Position numbers and translations under genes: made by a program. Shown here in pieces: positions 7,415 through 14,703 of a stretch of DNA of 21,080 nucleotides. Source of the stretch: Gammaproteobacteria bacterium (GTDB lineage: Bacteria; Pseudomonadota; Gammaproteobacteria; Pseudomonadales; Azotimanducaceae); assembly GCA_030430515.1 (NCBI GenBank), contig JAUIKX010000014.1:1-21080 (forward strand). The letters are read 5' to 3'. The stretch's first letter is position 1, and each line of letters opens with the position of its first letter. The notes below the pieces were generated by a model. The model ran no database searches. It was not told where the DNA came from and saw only the letters and a list, made by a program, of their open reading frames with translations.

Positions 7415-7420
7415 TATAAT
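7415..7420 (+). promoter_or_regulatory. Isolated perfect -10 hexamer between rplM and rpsI
   Basis: TATAAT occurs at 7415-7420 in the gap between the two genes. No acceptable -35 lies 15-19 bases upstream. It may be a weak internal promoter for rpsI or chance. It also sits in the loop of a 5-base stem (AGCTT 7409-7413 with AAGCT 7426-7430). Confidence 0.22.
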
Positions 7421-7478
7421 ACGAAAAGCTCTTGGAGCACAGCTTTCAGAGCACACATAGAGAGACCTTTCGAGTCAT

Positions 7479-7868
7479 ATGGCAGATTCAGACTACGGAA
7501 CCGGGCGGCGCAAGACTGCTGCCGCGAGGGTTTTCCTGAACAGCGGCTCAGGCCGTATTTTGGTGAACAGCAAGCCGCTGGACGAATACTTCGGGCGTGA
7601 GACTTCGCGCATGGTTGTCCGTCAGCCGCTCGAAGTGGCCAACATGGTCGATAGTCTGGATGTGAACGTGACCGTTCGCGGTGGTGGTGCCTCCGGTCAG
7701 GCCGGGGCGATTCGCCATGGTATCGCCCGCGCGCTGGTCGAGCGCGATGAGGCTCTGCGCTCGCCGCTTCGTCAGGCCGGGTTCCTGACCCGTGACGCCC
7801 GACAGGTGGAACGTAAGAAAGTGGGCCTGCACAAAGCCCGCAAGCGTCCTCAGTTCTCCAAGCGCTAG
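7479..7868 (+). CDS. rpsI: 30S ribosomal protein S9
   Basis: S9 sits in the head of the small subunit and its C-terminal tail reaches the P-site tRNA. The 129 residues align fully with E. coli S9 (130): YGTGRRKTAAARVF, YFGRETSRMVVRQPLE, GGGASGQAGAIRHGIARAL, TRDARQVERKKVGLHKARKRPQFSKR. The conserved C-terminal Ser-Lys-Arg is intact. The ATG at 7479 has a purine-rich AGAGAGA (about 7459-7465) upstream. It forms a unit with rplM. Confidence 0.98.
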   Translation: MADSDYGTGRRKTAAARVFLNSGSGRILVNSKPLDEYFGRETSRMVVRQPLEVANMVDSLDVNVTVRGGGASGQAGAIRHGIARALVERDEALRSPLRQAGFLTRDARQVERKKVGLHKARKRPQFSKR

Positions 7869-7881
7869 CCTGGTCTCTTAC

Positions 7882-7909
7882 GATGCGTACGCGTTTTCGG
7901 GTGCGCATC
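7882..7909 (+). terminator. Possible hairpin terminator after rpsI
   Basis: GATGCGTAC (7882-7890) pairs with GTGCGCATC (7901-7909) with one G-T wobble around a ten-base loop, 13 bases after the rpsI stop. There is no T-run behind it, so it may only be a 3'-end stabilising stem. Confidence 0.3.
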
Positions 7910-7973
7910 AGTCTGGCCGGCTTTCGCAGGCAGGAATTTTTCCGTCATTGTAAGCAGCCTCAGGGTTCGCTTG

Positions 7974-7982
7974 TGATAAAAT
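7974..7982 (+). promoter_or_regulatory. Possible extended -10 promoter of petABC
   Basis: TGATAAAAT (7974-7982) fits the extended -10 form TGn-TATAAT at all but one base. No good -35 hexamer lies 16-18 bases upstream. Transcription would start near 7989, leaving a leader of about 77 bases before petA. Confidence 0.4.
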
Positions 7983-8052
7983 CCGTATGAGCGCTCCTGG
8001 TCGGGGGACACCGCCGTGGGTGCTATGCTGATTCCATATCCGAGTTCGAGTT

Positions 8053-8057
8053 GGGAG
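8053..8057 (+). promoter_or_regulatory. Shine-Dalgarno that fixes the TTG start of petA
   Basis: GGGAG lies eight bases before the TTG at 8066. Another in-frame TTG at 8051 overlaps this site and would lack a ribosome site of its own, so 8066 is preferred. Confidence 0.55.
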
Positions 8058-8065
8058 CAAGAACA

Positions 8066-8710
8066 TTGAGTAATGAGCCGAGCGCAGCCGAAGAAGGCGA
8101 CGCGCCGTCCAGCCCGGCGCCGATCGACAAGTCACGACGTTACTTTCTGATCAAGGCCACATCGGCCGTTGGTGCTATCGGGGTCGCAGGTGCGGCTGTA
8201 CCATTCGTAGGATCCTGGTCGCCCAGCGCGAAAGCGCGCGCAGCGGGTGCGCCAGTCAAGATTGATTTTTCCCGTCTTCAGGTAGGCGAGCGTCTTGGGC
8301 CGATCCCGGCCTGGCGCGGCAAGCCGATTTTCGTTCTGTCGCGTAGCGCAGACACGATTGCAGACCTTGAAGCCGAAACTGACAAACTTGCCGACCCGAA
8401 TTCCGAGAACGAAGCGCAGCAGCCGGCATCTTCACAGAATCCGTGGCGCTCACAGAAGCCGGAAGTCGGTATCTACGTTGGTATCTGCACCCATCTGGGG
8501 TGCTCGCCGCAGTACCATCCGGAAGTAGAGGCCAAGCCGTTTGACGCCAATTGGAAAGGCGGCTTTTTCTGCGCCTGTCACGGCTCCAAGTTCGACCTGG
8601 CCGGCCGCGTTTTCAAGGCCGTGCCGGCGCCTGACAACCTCCAAGTGCCCCCTTACCGCTTCGTCAGCGATTCGGTGATCATTGTGGGCGAAGAAGAAGG
8701 AGCGGCCTGA
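8066..8710 (+). CDS. petA: Ubiquinol-cytochrome c reductase, Rieske iron-sulfur subunit
   Basis: Rieske subunit of the cytochrome bc1 complex; it takes the first electron from ubiquinol at the periplasmic face and passes it to cytochrome c1. From the TTG at 8066 it has 214 residues. A twin-arginine motif (Ser23-Arg-Arg-Tyr-Phe-Leu) precedes the single N-terminal membrane anchor (about 30-51), as expected for a Tat-exported uncleaved protein. Cluster ligands are Cys141 and His143 (CTHLGC) and Cys169 and His172 (CACHGS); Cys146 and Cys171 would form the stabilising disulfide. The start MSNEPS resembles family N-termini, and no ATG or GTG is available nearby. It shares one base with petB (TGATG). 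Confidence 0.97.
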   Translation: MSNEPSAAEEGDAPSSPAPIDKSRRYFLIKATSAVGAIGVAGAAVPFVGSWSPSAKARAAGAPVKIDFSRLQVGERLGPIPAWRGKPIFVLSRSADTIADLEAETDKLADPNSENEAQQPASSQNPWRSQKPEVGIYVGICTHLGCSPQYHPEVEAKPFDANWKGGFFCACHGSKFDLAGRVFKAVPAPDNLQVPPYRFVSDSVIIVGEEEGAA

Positions 8711-9978
8711 TGGATCAGCAGCCTCAAAGCAAAGGCGTTCGCATGTGGTTCGACTTCATGGCATGGGTCGATGAGCGTTTTCCGGCGACGGAAACCTTCG
8801 AGTACCACATGTCGAAGTACTACGCGCCAAAAAACTTCAACGTCTGGTACTACTTTGGCGTCCTCTCCATCGTCGTTCTGGTGCTTCAGCTGCTCACGGG
8901 TATCTGGCTCACCATGAACTACGTGCCGAGCGAGGCAGGAGCTTTCGCCTCGGTCGAATACATCATGCGTGATGTGTCGTTCGGCTGGTTGTTGCGTTAC
9001 ATGCATTCAACCGGCGCATCCTTCTTCTTCATCGTTGTCTATCTGCACATGTTCCGCGGCCTGATGTACGGCTCGTACCGCAAACCGCGTGAGTTGCTGT
9101 GGATCATCGGCATGGCAATCTTCGTCGCGCTGATGGCAGAAGGCTTCTTCGGCTATGTGTTGCCCTGGGGCAACATGAGCCTCTGGGCAGCGCAGGTCAT
9201 CGTTTCACTGGTCGGCGCAATTCCCTATATCGGCCCTGATCTCATGGAGTGGGTCCGGGGTGACTTCCTCATGTCGGAGATCACGCTCAACCGCTTCTTT
9301 GCACTTCACGTGATTGCTGTGCCGCTGGTTCTCGTGATTCTCGTGTTCGTGCATCTGGTGGCGCTGCACCACGTGGGTTCCAACAACCCTGACGGTATCG
9401 AGATCAAGAAGAACAAGGGCCCTGATGGTGTCCCGCTGGACGGTATTCCGTTCCACCCTTACTACACCGTGCATGATCTGCAGGCTATTGCGGTGTTCCT
9501 GTTCATTTTCTGTGCGGTGGTCTTCTACTTCCCTGACGGGGGCGGATACTTCCTTGAGAAGCCCAACTTCGAGATGGCCAACCCGCTCAAAACTCCTGAA
9601 CTGATCGTGCCTGTTTGGTACTACACCCCTTTCTACGCGATGCTTCGTGCAGCGACCTATCCGCTGTTTGGTATGGATGCCAAGTTCTGGGGGCTGGTGG
9701 TGATGGCGGGTGCAATCGTTCTGCCGGCGGTGCTGCCATGGCTCGACCGCTCACCGGTGAAGTCCATCCGCTACAAAGGCATGCTCTCGAAAGTCATGCT
9801 CGGTCTCTTCGTGGTCAGTTTCTTCATCCTCGGGTACCTTGGATCGATCCACCCGTCTGCGATCGCGACGCTCCTCGCTCAGATATGTACGGTCATCTAC
9901 TTCGCCTACTTCGTTCTGATGCCGTGGTACACGCGGGCTGAGAAAACCAAGCCGGAGCCGGAGAGGGTCACGACATGA
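8710..9978 (+). CDS. petB: Ubiquinol-cytochrome c reductase, cytochrome b subunit
   Basis: Membrane core of the bc1 complex, carrying two b haems and the Qo and Qi quinone sites. The 422 residues contain about eight hydrophobic segments. Haem ligands are His99 and His113, and His200 and His215. The Qo-site motif reads Pro-Val-Trp-Tyr (301-304) where mitochondrial and alphaproteobacterial proteins have PEWY; the PVWY form is, as I recall, typical of beta- and gammaproteobacteria. GYVLPWGNMSLW (148-159) is also diagnostic. It starts on the last base of the petA stop and overlaps petC by four bases, so the three subunits are translated as a coupled unit. Confidence 0.98.
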   Translation: MDQQPQSKGVRMWFDFMAWVDERFPATETFEYHMSKYYAPKNFNVWYYFGVLSIVVLVLQLLTGIWLTMNYVPSEAGAFASVEYIMRDVSFGWLLRYMHSTGASFFFIVVYLHMFRGLMYGSYRKPRELLWIIGMAIFVALMAEGFFGYVLPWGNMSLWAAQVIVSLVGAIPYIGPDLMEWVRGDFLMSEITLNRFFALHVIAVPLVLVILVFVHLVALHHVGSNNPDGIEIKKNKGPDGVPLDGIPFHPYYTVHDLQAIAVFLFIFCAVVFYFPDGGGYFLEKPNFEMANPLKTPELIVPVWYYTPFYAMLRAATYPLFGMDAKFWGLVVMAGAIVLPAVLPWLDRSPVKSIRYKGMLSKVMLGLFVVSFFILGYLGSIHPSAIATLLAQICTVIYFAYFVLMPWYTRAEKTKPEPERVTT

Positions 9979-10793
9979 AGACGATGACTGCAAGAAATAC
10001 GTTTATCCGAAGAGCGTTCTCTGTGGTGGCGTTCGTGAGCCTGCCGCTTTTCGCTCAGGCGGCTGGCGGAGGTGGCAACTATCACATGGAGCCAGCTCCT
10101 GATCTCGACGACAAGCCGTCTCTGCAGGCTGGCTTCGCAACCTATGTGAACTATTGCATTGGCTGCCACGGCATGCGGTTCCAGCGCTACGAGCGCACTG
10201 CCGATGACCTGGGTATTCCCCACGATGTCGCTCTCGAAACCGTGGTTCCTGCCGGCAAGCAGATCGGCTCGCTGATGAAGACGGCCATGGACTTGGAAAA
10301 CGCCAAGAAGTGGTTCGGCGCGCCCCCGCCTGATCTGACAATGGTCGCTCGAGTCCGTTCGCCCGAGTGGGTTTACCAGTACCTGAAATCCTTCTATATC
10401 GATCCGGTGCGTCCGTTCGGTGTGAATAATACGGTGTTCCCGAATGTGGGCATGCCCCACGTGCTCATGGACCTTCAGGGTACGCAGCGCATGGGTTGTG
10501 TGCAGAAGCCGGTGATCCTGGAAAGCGGAGCGGAAAAACGCGATCCGCTGATTCCGGGAAAGGCGATTACGGAAGAGAAGTGCGGGGAACTGTACGTTGA
10601 AGATGGTAGCGGGGCATTGTCAGCGGAGGAGTACGACAAGCTCGTCTATGACCTCGTGAACTTCATGTACTACGTGTCCGAGCCTGCGAAGCTGGAACGT
10701 CATGCATTGGGTGTTCCTGTACTGCTGTTCATTATCATCCTGGGCGTTTTTGCGTACTTGCTGAATCGCGAGTACTGGAAAGACGTTCACTAA
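9975..10793 (+). CDS. petC: Ubiquinol-cytochrome c reductase, cytochrome c1 subunit
   Basis: Cytochrome c1 accepts electrons from the Rieske protein and hands them to a soluble c-type cytochrome. In the 272 residues there is a Sec signal peptide (Arg12-Arg13, hydrophobic 14-26, cleavage probably after AQA near residue 29). The haem site is Cys61-Ile-Gly-Cys64-His65. VGMPHVL contains the likely axial Met. A C-terminal membrane anchor spans about 247-263 before NREYWKDVH. The ATGA overlap with petB and the 18-base gap to sspA suggest one transcript. The length and order match bc1 operons of other gammaproteobacteria. Confidence 0.97.
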   Translation: MKTMTARNTFIRRAFSVVAFVSLPLFAQAAGGGGNYHMEPAPDLDDKPSLQAGFATYVNYCIGCHGMRFQRYERTADDLGIPHDVALETVVPAGKQIGSLMKTAMDLENAKKWFGAPPPDLTMVARVRSPEWVYQYLKSFYIDPVRPFGVNNTVFPNVGMPHVLMDLQGTQRMGCVQKPVILESGAEKRDPLIPGKAITEEKCGELYVEDGSGALSAEEYDKLVYDLVNFMYYVSEPAKLERHALGVPVLLFIIILGVFAYLLNREYWKDVH

Positions 10794-10811
10794 AGACCAA
10801 GGCTCGAAGTT

Positions 10812-11444
10812 ATGAGTATTGCGACCAAGCGTTCTACGATGGCATTTTTTTCTGATGCCGGCGATCACATGTGCCACCGCGTGCGTATGGTTCTGGCTGA
10901 AAAGGGTGTAACGGTTGACGTCATCGATGTCGACCCGGCCAACAAGCCTGAGGAGCTCGCTGAGGTTAACCCCTACAACAGCGTTCCGACGCTGCTGGAC
11001 CGCGACCTGGTGCTCTATGAAGCGAATGTCATCATGGAGTATCTCGACGAACGCTTTCCGCATCCGCCCTTGCTGCCGGTTTATCCGGTGCAGCGGGCTT
11101 TGTCCCGTTTGTGGATCACGCGCATCGACAAGGAGTGGTCACCGAAGGTCGATCTGCTCATGGCCGGCAAAGGTCGGGAAACGGTGCTCACCAAGGCTCG
11201 TAAAGAGCTGCGCGAGAGCCTCATCGCCGTCGCGCCGATTTTTGCCGAGCGCCCGTTCTTCATGAACGAAGAGTTCAGCCTGGTGGACTGCTGCGTTGCG
11301 CCCATTCTCTGGCGTCTCAACGAGATTGATATCTCTCTTCCGGAGCGTTCGACCAGGCCGCTCACGAAGTACATGAACACGATCTTCGAGCGAGAAGGAT
11401 TTCGGGGCAGTCTGACCGAAACCGAGCTGGAAATGCGTGAGTGA
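10812..11444 (+). CDS. sspA: Stringent starvation protein A
   Basis: SspA has a glutathione-S-transferase fold but is an RNA-polymerase-associated protein that affects stationary-phase and acid-stress expression in E. coli. The 210 residues match the E. coli protein (212) closely: an N-terminal thioredoxin-like half, NSVPTLLDRDLVLYEANVI, then the helical half. The surface motif Pro83-His84-Pro85, needed for polymerase-related functions in E. coli SspA, is intact. The catalytic Ser/Cys expected of a true GST is not evident. It lies directly after petC with AAGG (10799-10802) upstream, and overlaps sspB by four bases. Confidence 0.96.
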   Translation: MSIATKRSTMAFFSDAGDHMCHRVRMVLAEKGVTVDVIDVDPANKPEELAEVNPYNSVPTLLDRDLVLYEANVIMEYLDERFPHPPLLPVYPVQRALSRLWITRIDKEWSPKVDLLMAGKGRETVLTKARKELRESLIAVAPIFAERPFFMNEEFSLVDCCVAPILWRLNEIDISLPERSTRPLTKYMNTIFEREGFRGSLTETELEMRE

Positions 11445-11857
11445 AACCCAAGCGGCCTTACCTGCTGAGGGCACTGTACGAGTGGATTGTCGATTGCGAC
11501 ATGACACCCTACGTGCTCGTGCAGGTGGACGGCCCTGATGTGGTGGTTCCTCAGGACTTCGTCGAAGACGACCGGATCGTATTGAACATCTCACCCATGG
11601 CTGTTAGAGCGCTGTCTCTCGAAAACGATGTTGTCTCATTCTCCGGGCGCTTCAGTGGCCAGCCCTTCAATGTCGTGGCTCCCATGCGTTCGATCAGTGC
11701 GATCTATGCCAAGGAAACCGGCGAAGGCATGATGTTCGAAGATGAGCTCGTGGCCAGTGCTTCCACCGAACCAGCCGAAACCGCCGAGGGAAAGGCGCCG
11801 GAAAGCGATGACCCATCATCGAGCAAATCGGGCAGCCATTTGAAGGTCATCAAGTAG
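11441..11857 (+). CDS. sspB: ClpXP protease specificity-enhancing factor SspB
   Basis: SspB tethers ssrA-tagged incomplete proteins (and the RseA fragment in E. coli) to ClpXP. Of 138 residues, the folded substrate-binding domain covers about 1-105 (RPYLLRALYEWIVD, IVLNISPMAV, AIYAKETGEGMMFE). A flexible acidic and Ser-rich linker follows, and the last residues LKVIK form the short ClpX-binding motif (E. coli ends LRVVK). The start is GTG, overlapping the sspA stop as GTGA. Link to the degS-like gene: in E. coli both act in sequence on RseA. Confidence 0.95.
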   Translation: MKPKRPYLLRALYEWIVDCDMTPYVLVQVDGPDVVVPQDFVEDDRIVLNISPMAVRALSLENDVVSFSGRFSGQPFNVVAPMRSISAIYAKETGEGMMFEDELVASASTEPAETAEGKAPESDDPSSSKSGSHLKVIK

Positions 11858-11870
11858 CGGTTAGACGGGC

Positions 11871-11885
11871 GAGCTGCTTTAGCTC
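11871..11885. repeat. Short hairpin in the sspB-dolP convergent gap
   Basis: GAGCT (11871-11875), five bases, AGCTC (11881-11885), lying between two converging genes. It could help end transcription from both sides, but no T-run follows on either strand, so this is weak. Confidence 0.2.
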
Positions 11886-11915
11886 AAGCGCAATCTGGGC
11901 CAAGCCAGGGTTCGG

Positions 11916-12530
11916 CTACGGAATGACCGTGGATTCAGCGCCCGTCTCCTGCGCGGCGACTGCTTCGTCCAGATACTCGAACACTTTGACGATCTTCTGT
12001 ACCCCGTAGACCGTTTTGGTGATGTCTACAGCAGTATCGGCTTCGTATCTGGGCAGTATGCCCATCAGATAGACCACACCGTTCTCCGTGACGACTTTGA
12101 CCCTGCGTCCATATACTTCCTTGGACGCGATCAGCTTGGTTTTTACTTTGCCGCTGAGCCATGCATCGTTGGTTCTGGCCGGATAGGAGATGGGCCCGCC
12201 GATACTCAGCTCGTTGTGAACGAGTCGGACCTTACGGATGCCTTGAGCAACTTCGGTGGCCTGGGATTTGAGTTGTGCGTTCGGCACCTGGCCGACAATC
12301 AGCACCATGCCGTTATACGCCACCACATCGATGTGGGAGCCTTCGTAGTCCGGGCTCGACGCGCGGATCTGTCGCTCCACCATACCTTCCAGCACTTCGT
12401 CATCGATGGCGGTTCCGGGGGTGCGCACCCGAGGGTTATCGGAAATAGCGCATCCGGTGACCCCTCCAAGAAGGGTGCACAGCAAGGCGCCGAGTGCTAA
12501 GCGTCGAAACAACGAAGGCTTGAGTAACAT
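11916..12530 (-). CDS. dolP: Dual-BON-domain outer-membrane lipoprotein DolP (YraP)
   Basis: DolP keeps the outer membrane intact and associates with the BAM machinery and division sites in E. coli. From the ATG at 12530 it has 204 residues. A lipoprotein signal ends in Val-Thr-Gly-Cys, with the lipidated Cys near residue 27. Two BON domains follow, with VVAYNGMVLIVGQVPNA and VVTENGVVYLMGILPR as the matching cores, close to E. coli DolP (191 residues). The frame extends upstream to 12659, but the lipoprotein signal fits the chosen start; the ribosome site there is poor (AGGA about 13 bases away), so the start is less sure than the gene. It is last in the lpoA-yraN-dolP unit. Confidence 0.92.
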   Translation of the reverse strand: MLLKPSLFRRLALGALLCTLLGGVTGCAISDNPRVRTPGTAIDDEVLEGMVERQIRASSPDYEGSHIDVVAYNGMVLIVGQVPNAQLKSQATEVAQGIRKVRLVHNELSIGGPISYPARTNDAWLSGKVKTKLIASKEVYGRRVKVVTENGVVYLMGILPRYEADTAVDITKTVYGVQKIVKVFEYLDEAVAAQETGAESTVIP

Positions 12531-12561
12531 CCTGATAAACGTCCTGATGGAAGAAGGCGCT

Positions 12562-12936
12562 CTACGGTAACTGCTCAGGTGTGAAGGCATTGCGGGTCCA
12601 TCTGAAGGTGAGTCCTCGATGGGGTCGGTAGTCTCGCAGCCCGAAGGACAGCACGTCAAATCGTAATTTGTGGTTCTGATAGGAAGCGTAGCGCTGGACG
12701 AAAGCCTGTGACGTTCGAATCAGCCTTTGCTGTTTGGCGGCATCGACGCTTTCCAATCCGGTGACCCGGGATCGCCCCCGCCGCAGGCGCACCTCCACAA
12801 AGGCGAGGAGAGAGCGCTTCTGCGCGATGATGTCGATCTCCCCAGTCGGCGCAGAAAAATTTCGTTTGATGATCCGGTAGCCGGCAACGGTGAGGATGGC
12901 TGCCGCCAGCCACTCGGCCAGCTGTCCTCTAGTCAC
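12562..12936 (-). CDS. yraN: UPF0102 family protein YraN
   Basis: Small conserved protein of unknown function with a restriction-endonuclease-like fold. Of 124 residues, the family motif is clear: Gly-Glu-Ile-Asp-Ile-Ile-Ala (32-38) followed by Phe-Val-Glu-Val-Arg (46-50), placing the acidic residues of the nuclease-like core. It starts with GTG at 12936, nine bases after the lpoA stop, with GAGG only two bases upstream, so translation probably depends on coupling to lpoA. dolP follows after about 31 bases. In E. coli diaA (yraO) lies between yraN and dolP; here it is missing. Confidence 0.93.
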   Translation of the reverse strand: MTRGQLAEWLAAAILTVAGYRIIKRNFSAPTGEIDIIAQKRSLLAFVEVRLRRGRSRVTGLESVDAAKQQRLIRTSQAFVQRYASYQNHKLRFDVLSFGLRDYRPHRGLTFRWTRNAFTPEQLP

Positions 12937-12945
12937 TGCCTCGGG

Positions 12946-14703
12946 TCACTTCGTCGGTTGAGCGACGAGGCGGCCCTGAATGACGCGCCCCCAGGGTTGT
13001 CGGCGCTCGACCTGGCCGCGCTCGTTCAGATACAGCACTCCTGTTTGCCCCACTGCGCCTGTACCTGCACCGGCCATGATCTGATGACGGTCGGCGACCA
13101 GGTAGGCGTCGGCGCCTAGAGCAAAGAGCGCGCCGGTAGAACCAGCCCCGAGATCGAAGGCCTCACTCAATCCGACGCCGATACCTGTGGGATACAGAAG
13201 CATAGGGATCTCGGTTATGTAGAAGCCCTGCAGGGCACCGATCTGGTTGTTGCCTCTGATCGCTTGCGAACCGGTGTATACAGGCAGCTCATCAGCGAAG
13301 TGGTAACGGAGTGCAGGAGCGAGAGCGCGAGCCTGAACCTCGTCGATGAATGCTACGACTGCATCGAGGTCGCGGCGGCCCCTTGGGCTGAATTCGACGA
13401 GCTCGCCGATGACATCCTGTATTCTGCGGTGTCGCTGTTGGCTCGCGGTGACCAGCATGGCATCGCCTATGGCTCTGGTCATTTGCGTGGCGTCGGTAAC
13501 TCGTGCAATTTTCGTCATTGGGAAAGGTGTCTGGGAGAGCACGCCCTCTGCTCGGGCGGCCCACTGTTTGCCGTCTGCGACGACTGCAAGGATGCGCTCG
13601 TGCCCATCTTCCAGAAGTCGGGAGGTGATGGTTGCGGCTTCGTCTTCTATAGCCAGAGAAAGCTGCAGAAAATGCGGGCTCGCGGGTATGGTGTCGGACC
13701 GGTTCAGAGCGATGACCGGCACGTCGGTCACCACCGTCGCCAGAGCGCTGACGTTGCTTTGGATCAGCGGGCCGATGATCAGCCCCGCGCCGGCTACAAT
13801 CGCCTTTTCGTACAGGCTCGCAACGTCAGCGCTTGCACTGTCGTAGAAGAAGAGCCGTGCTTTTTCCTGTGAAGCGTTGTCGAGGTGTGCAGCCATGATG
13901 CCGTCGCGCACCGCCTGCCCCGCGGCGGCCAGCGGCCCGCTCAGCGGCAGCATGATGGCGATACGATCGGGTTGCGACCACGGCTCGACGAGATAGCGCA
14001 GGCCTTTGGGCAGGTTCCTTGTGGCTGGGTGATTGGGGAATTTTCTCTGCCAGAGACGGTAGCGGTCCTGGTGGCTGGCAACCGGGTCCGGGCTGGAGAC
14101 GAGATCCAGGAGCGACCACCAGCCCTGGCTCGTACGGTTGGCCGCCATGGCGGTGGACGCCTGGCCCTTGCGGCCAGCTCGGACCAGGTATTCCCAGATC
14201 TGCTCGTTGAGCGATTCTGGTGCTTCATGCCAGAGAGCCGCTCGCATCGTCTCCTCTGCGGCGCACGCGAAATGTTCTCCCAGGACGCAGAGCCTCGCGC
14301 GAACTTCGGCTCCCTGGCCTGCCTCGAAGTTGGTCTCCTCCAACCAGATAGCGATGGTTTCTTCGTCGCCGCTCTCCAGGGCCAGGAGAACGATCAGTTC
14401 GGCATAGTCCTGCCTCCGCGATGAAGGCAGTTCGCTGGCCCGAACCTGCGACAGCGCCAGGTTTGCGCGGCTGAAGTCCTCGCTCTCGTAAAACGCCCGG
14501 GCTGCTTCGATCAACCGGCGTTGCGCTTCTTCTCCCTGAGCCTGCAGGGCTGCTCGGTATATTTCGTCGGCGCTAAGCGGTTGCGACTCGACGACCGGCG
14601 GCTGCGGCCTGACGCTGGGAGTGGGCGTCGCGCACGCGGTTGCCAGGCAAACAAGCGCAAATCCCAGTATCGTGCGGGAGGAAACGAAATTGAGTGAATT
14701 CAT
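12946..14703 (-). CDS. lpoA: Penicillin-binding protein activator lipoprotein LpoA
   Basis: LpoA is an outer-membrane lipoprotein that reaches across the periplasm and activates PBP1A. The 585 residues are somewhat shorter than E. coli LpoA (678). The signal peptide ends in Leu-Ala-Thr-Ala-Cys24. The N-terminal part (about 40-240) is helical and TPR-like. The C-terminal part from about residue 247 (DRIAIMLPLSGPLAAAGQAVRDG) is a periplasmic-binding-protein fold. The reading frame stays open upstream to 15882, but that stretch is antisense to rsmI and rnpB and has no LpoA-like content. MNSLNF at 14703 is the first plausible start. No Shine-Dalgarno is visible, because the upstream bases are rsmI codons. 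Confidence 0.94.
   Translation of the reverse strand: MNSLNFVSSRTILGFALVCLATACATPTPSVRPQPPVVESQPLSADEIYRAALQAQGEEAQRRLIEAARAFYESEDFSRANLALSQVRASELPSSRRQDYAELIVLLALESGDEETIAIWLEETNFEAGQGAEVRARLCVLGEHFACAAEETMRAALWHEAPESLNEQIWEYLVRAGRKGQASTAMAANRTSQGWWSLLDLVSSPDPVASHQDRYRLWQRKFPNHPATRNLPKGLRYLVEPWSQPDRIAIMLPLSGPLAAAGQAVRDGIMAAHLDNASQEKARLFFYDSASADVASLYEKAIVAGAGLIIGPLIQSNVSALATVVTDVPVIALNRSDTIPASPHFLQLSLAIEDEAATITSRLLEDGHERILAVVADGKQWAARAEGVLSQTPFPMTKIARVTDATQMTRAIGDAMLVTASQQRHRRIQDVIGELVEFSPRGRRDLDAVVAFIDEVQARALAPALRYHFADELPVYTGSQAIRGNNQIGALQGFYITEIPMLLYPTGIGVGLSEAFDLGAGSTGALFALGADAYLVADRHQIMAGAGTGAVGQTGVLYLNERGQVERRQPWGRVIQGRLVAQPTK
14677..14681 (+). promoter_or_regulatory. Shine-Dalgarno favouring the TTG start of rsmI
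   Basis: GGAGG lies eight bases before the TTG at 14690. The ATG at 14702 is 20 bases away, too far for this site. Confidence 0.5.

Noticed and set aside
8024..8029. TATGCT as a -10 element for petA
   Set aside because: No -35 at a suitable distance; the extended -10 at 7974-7982 is better.
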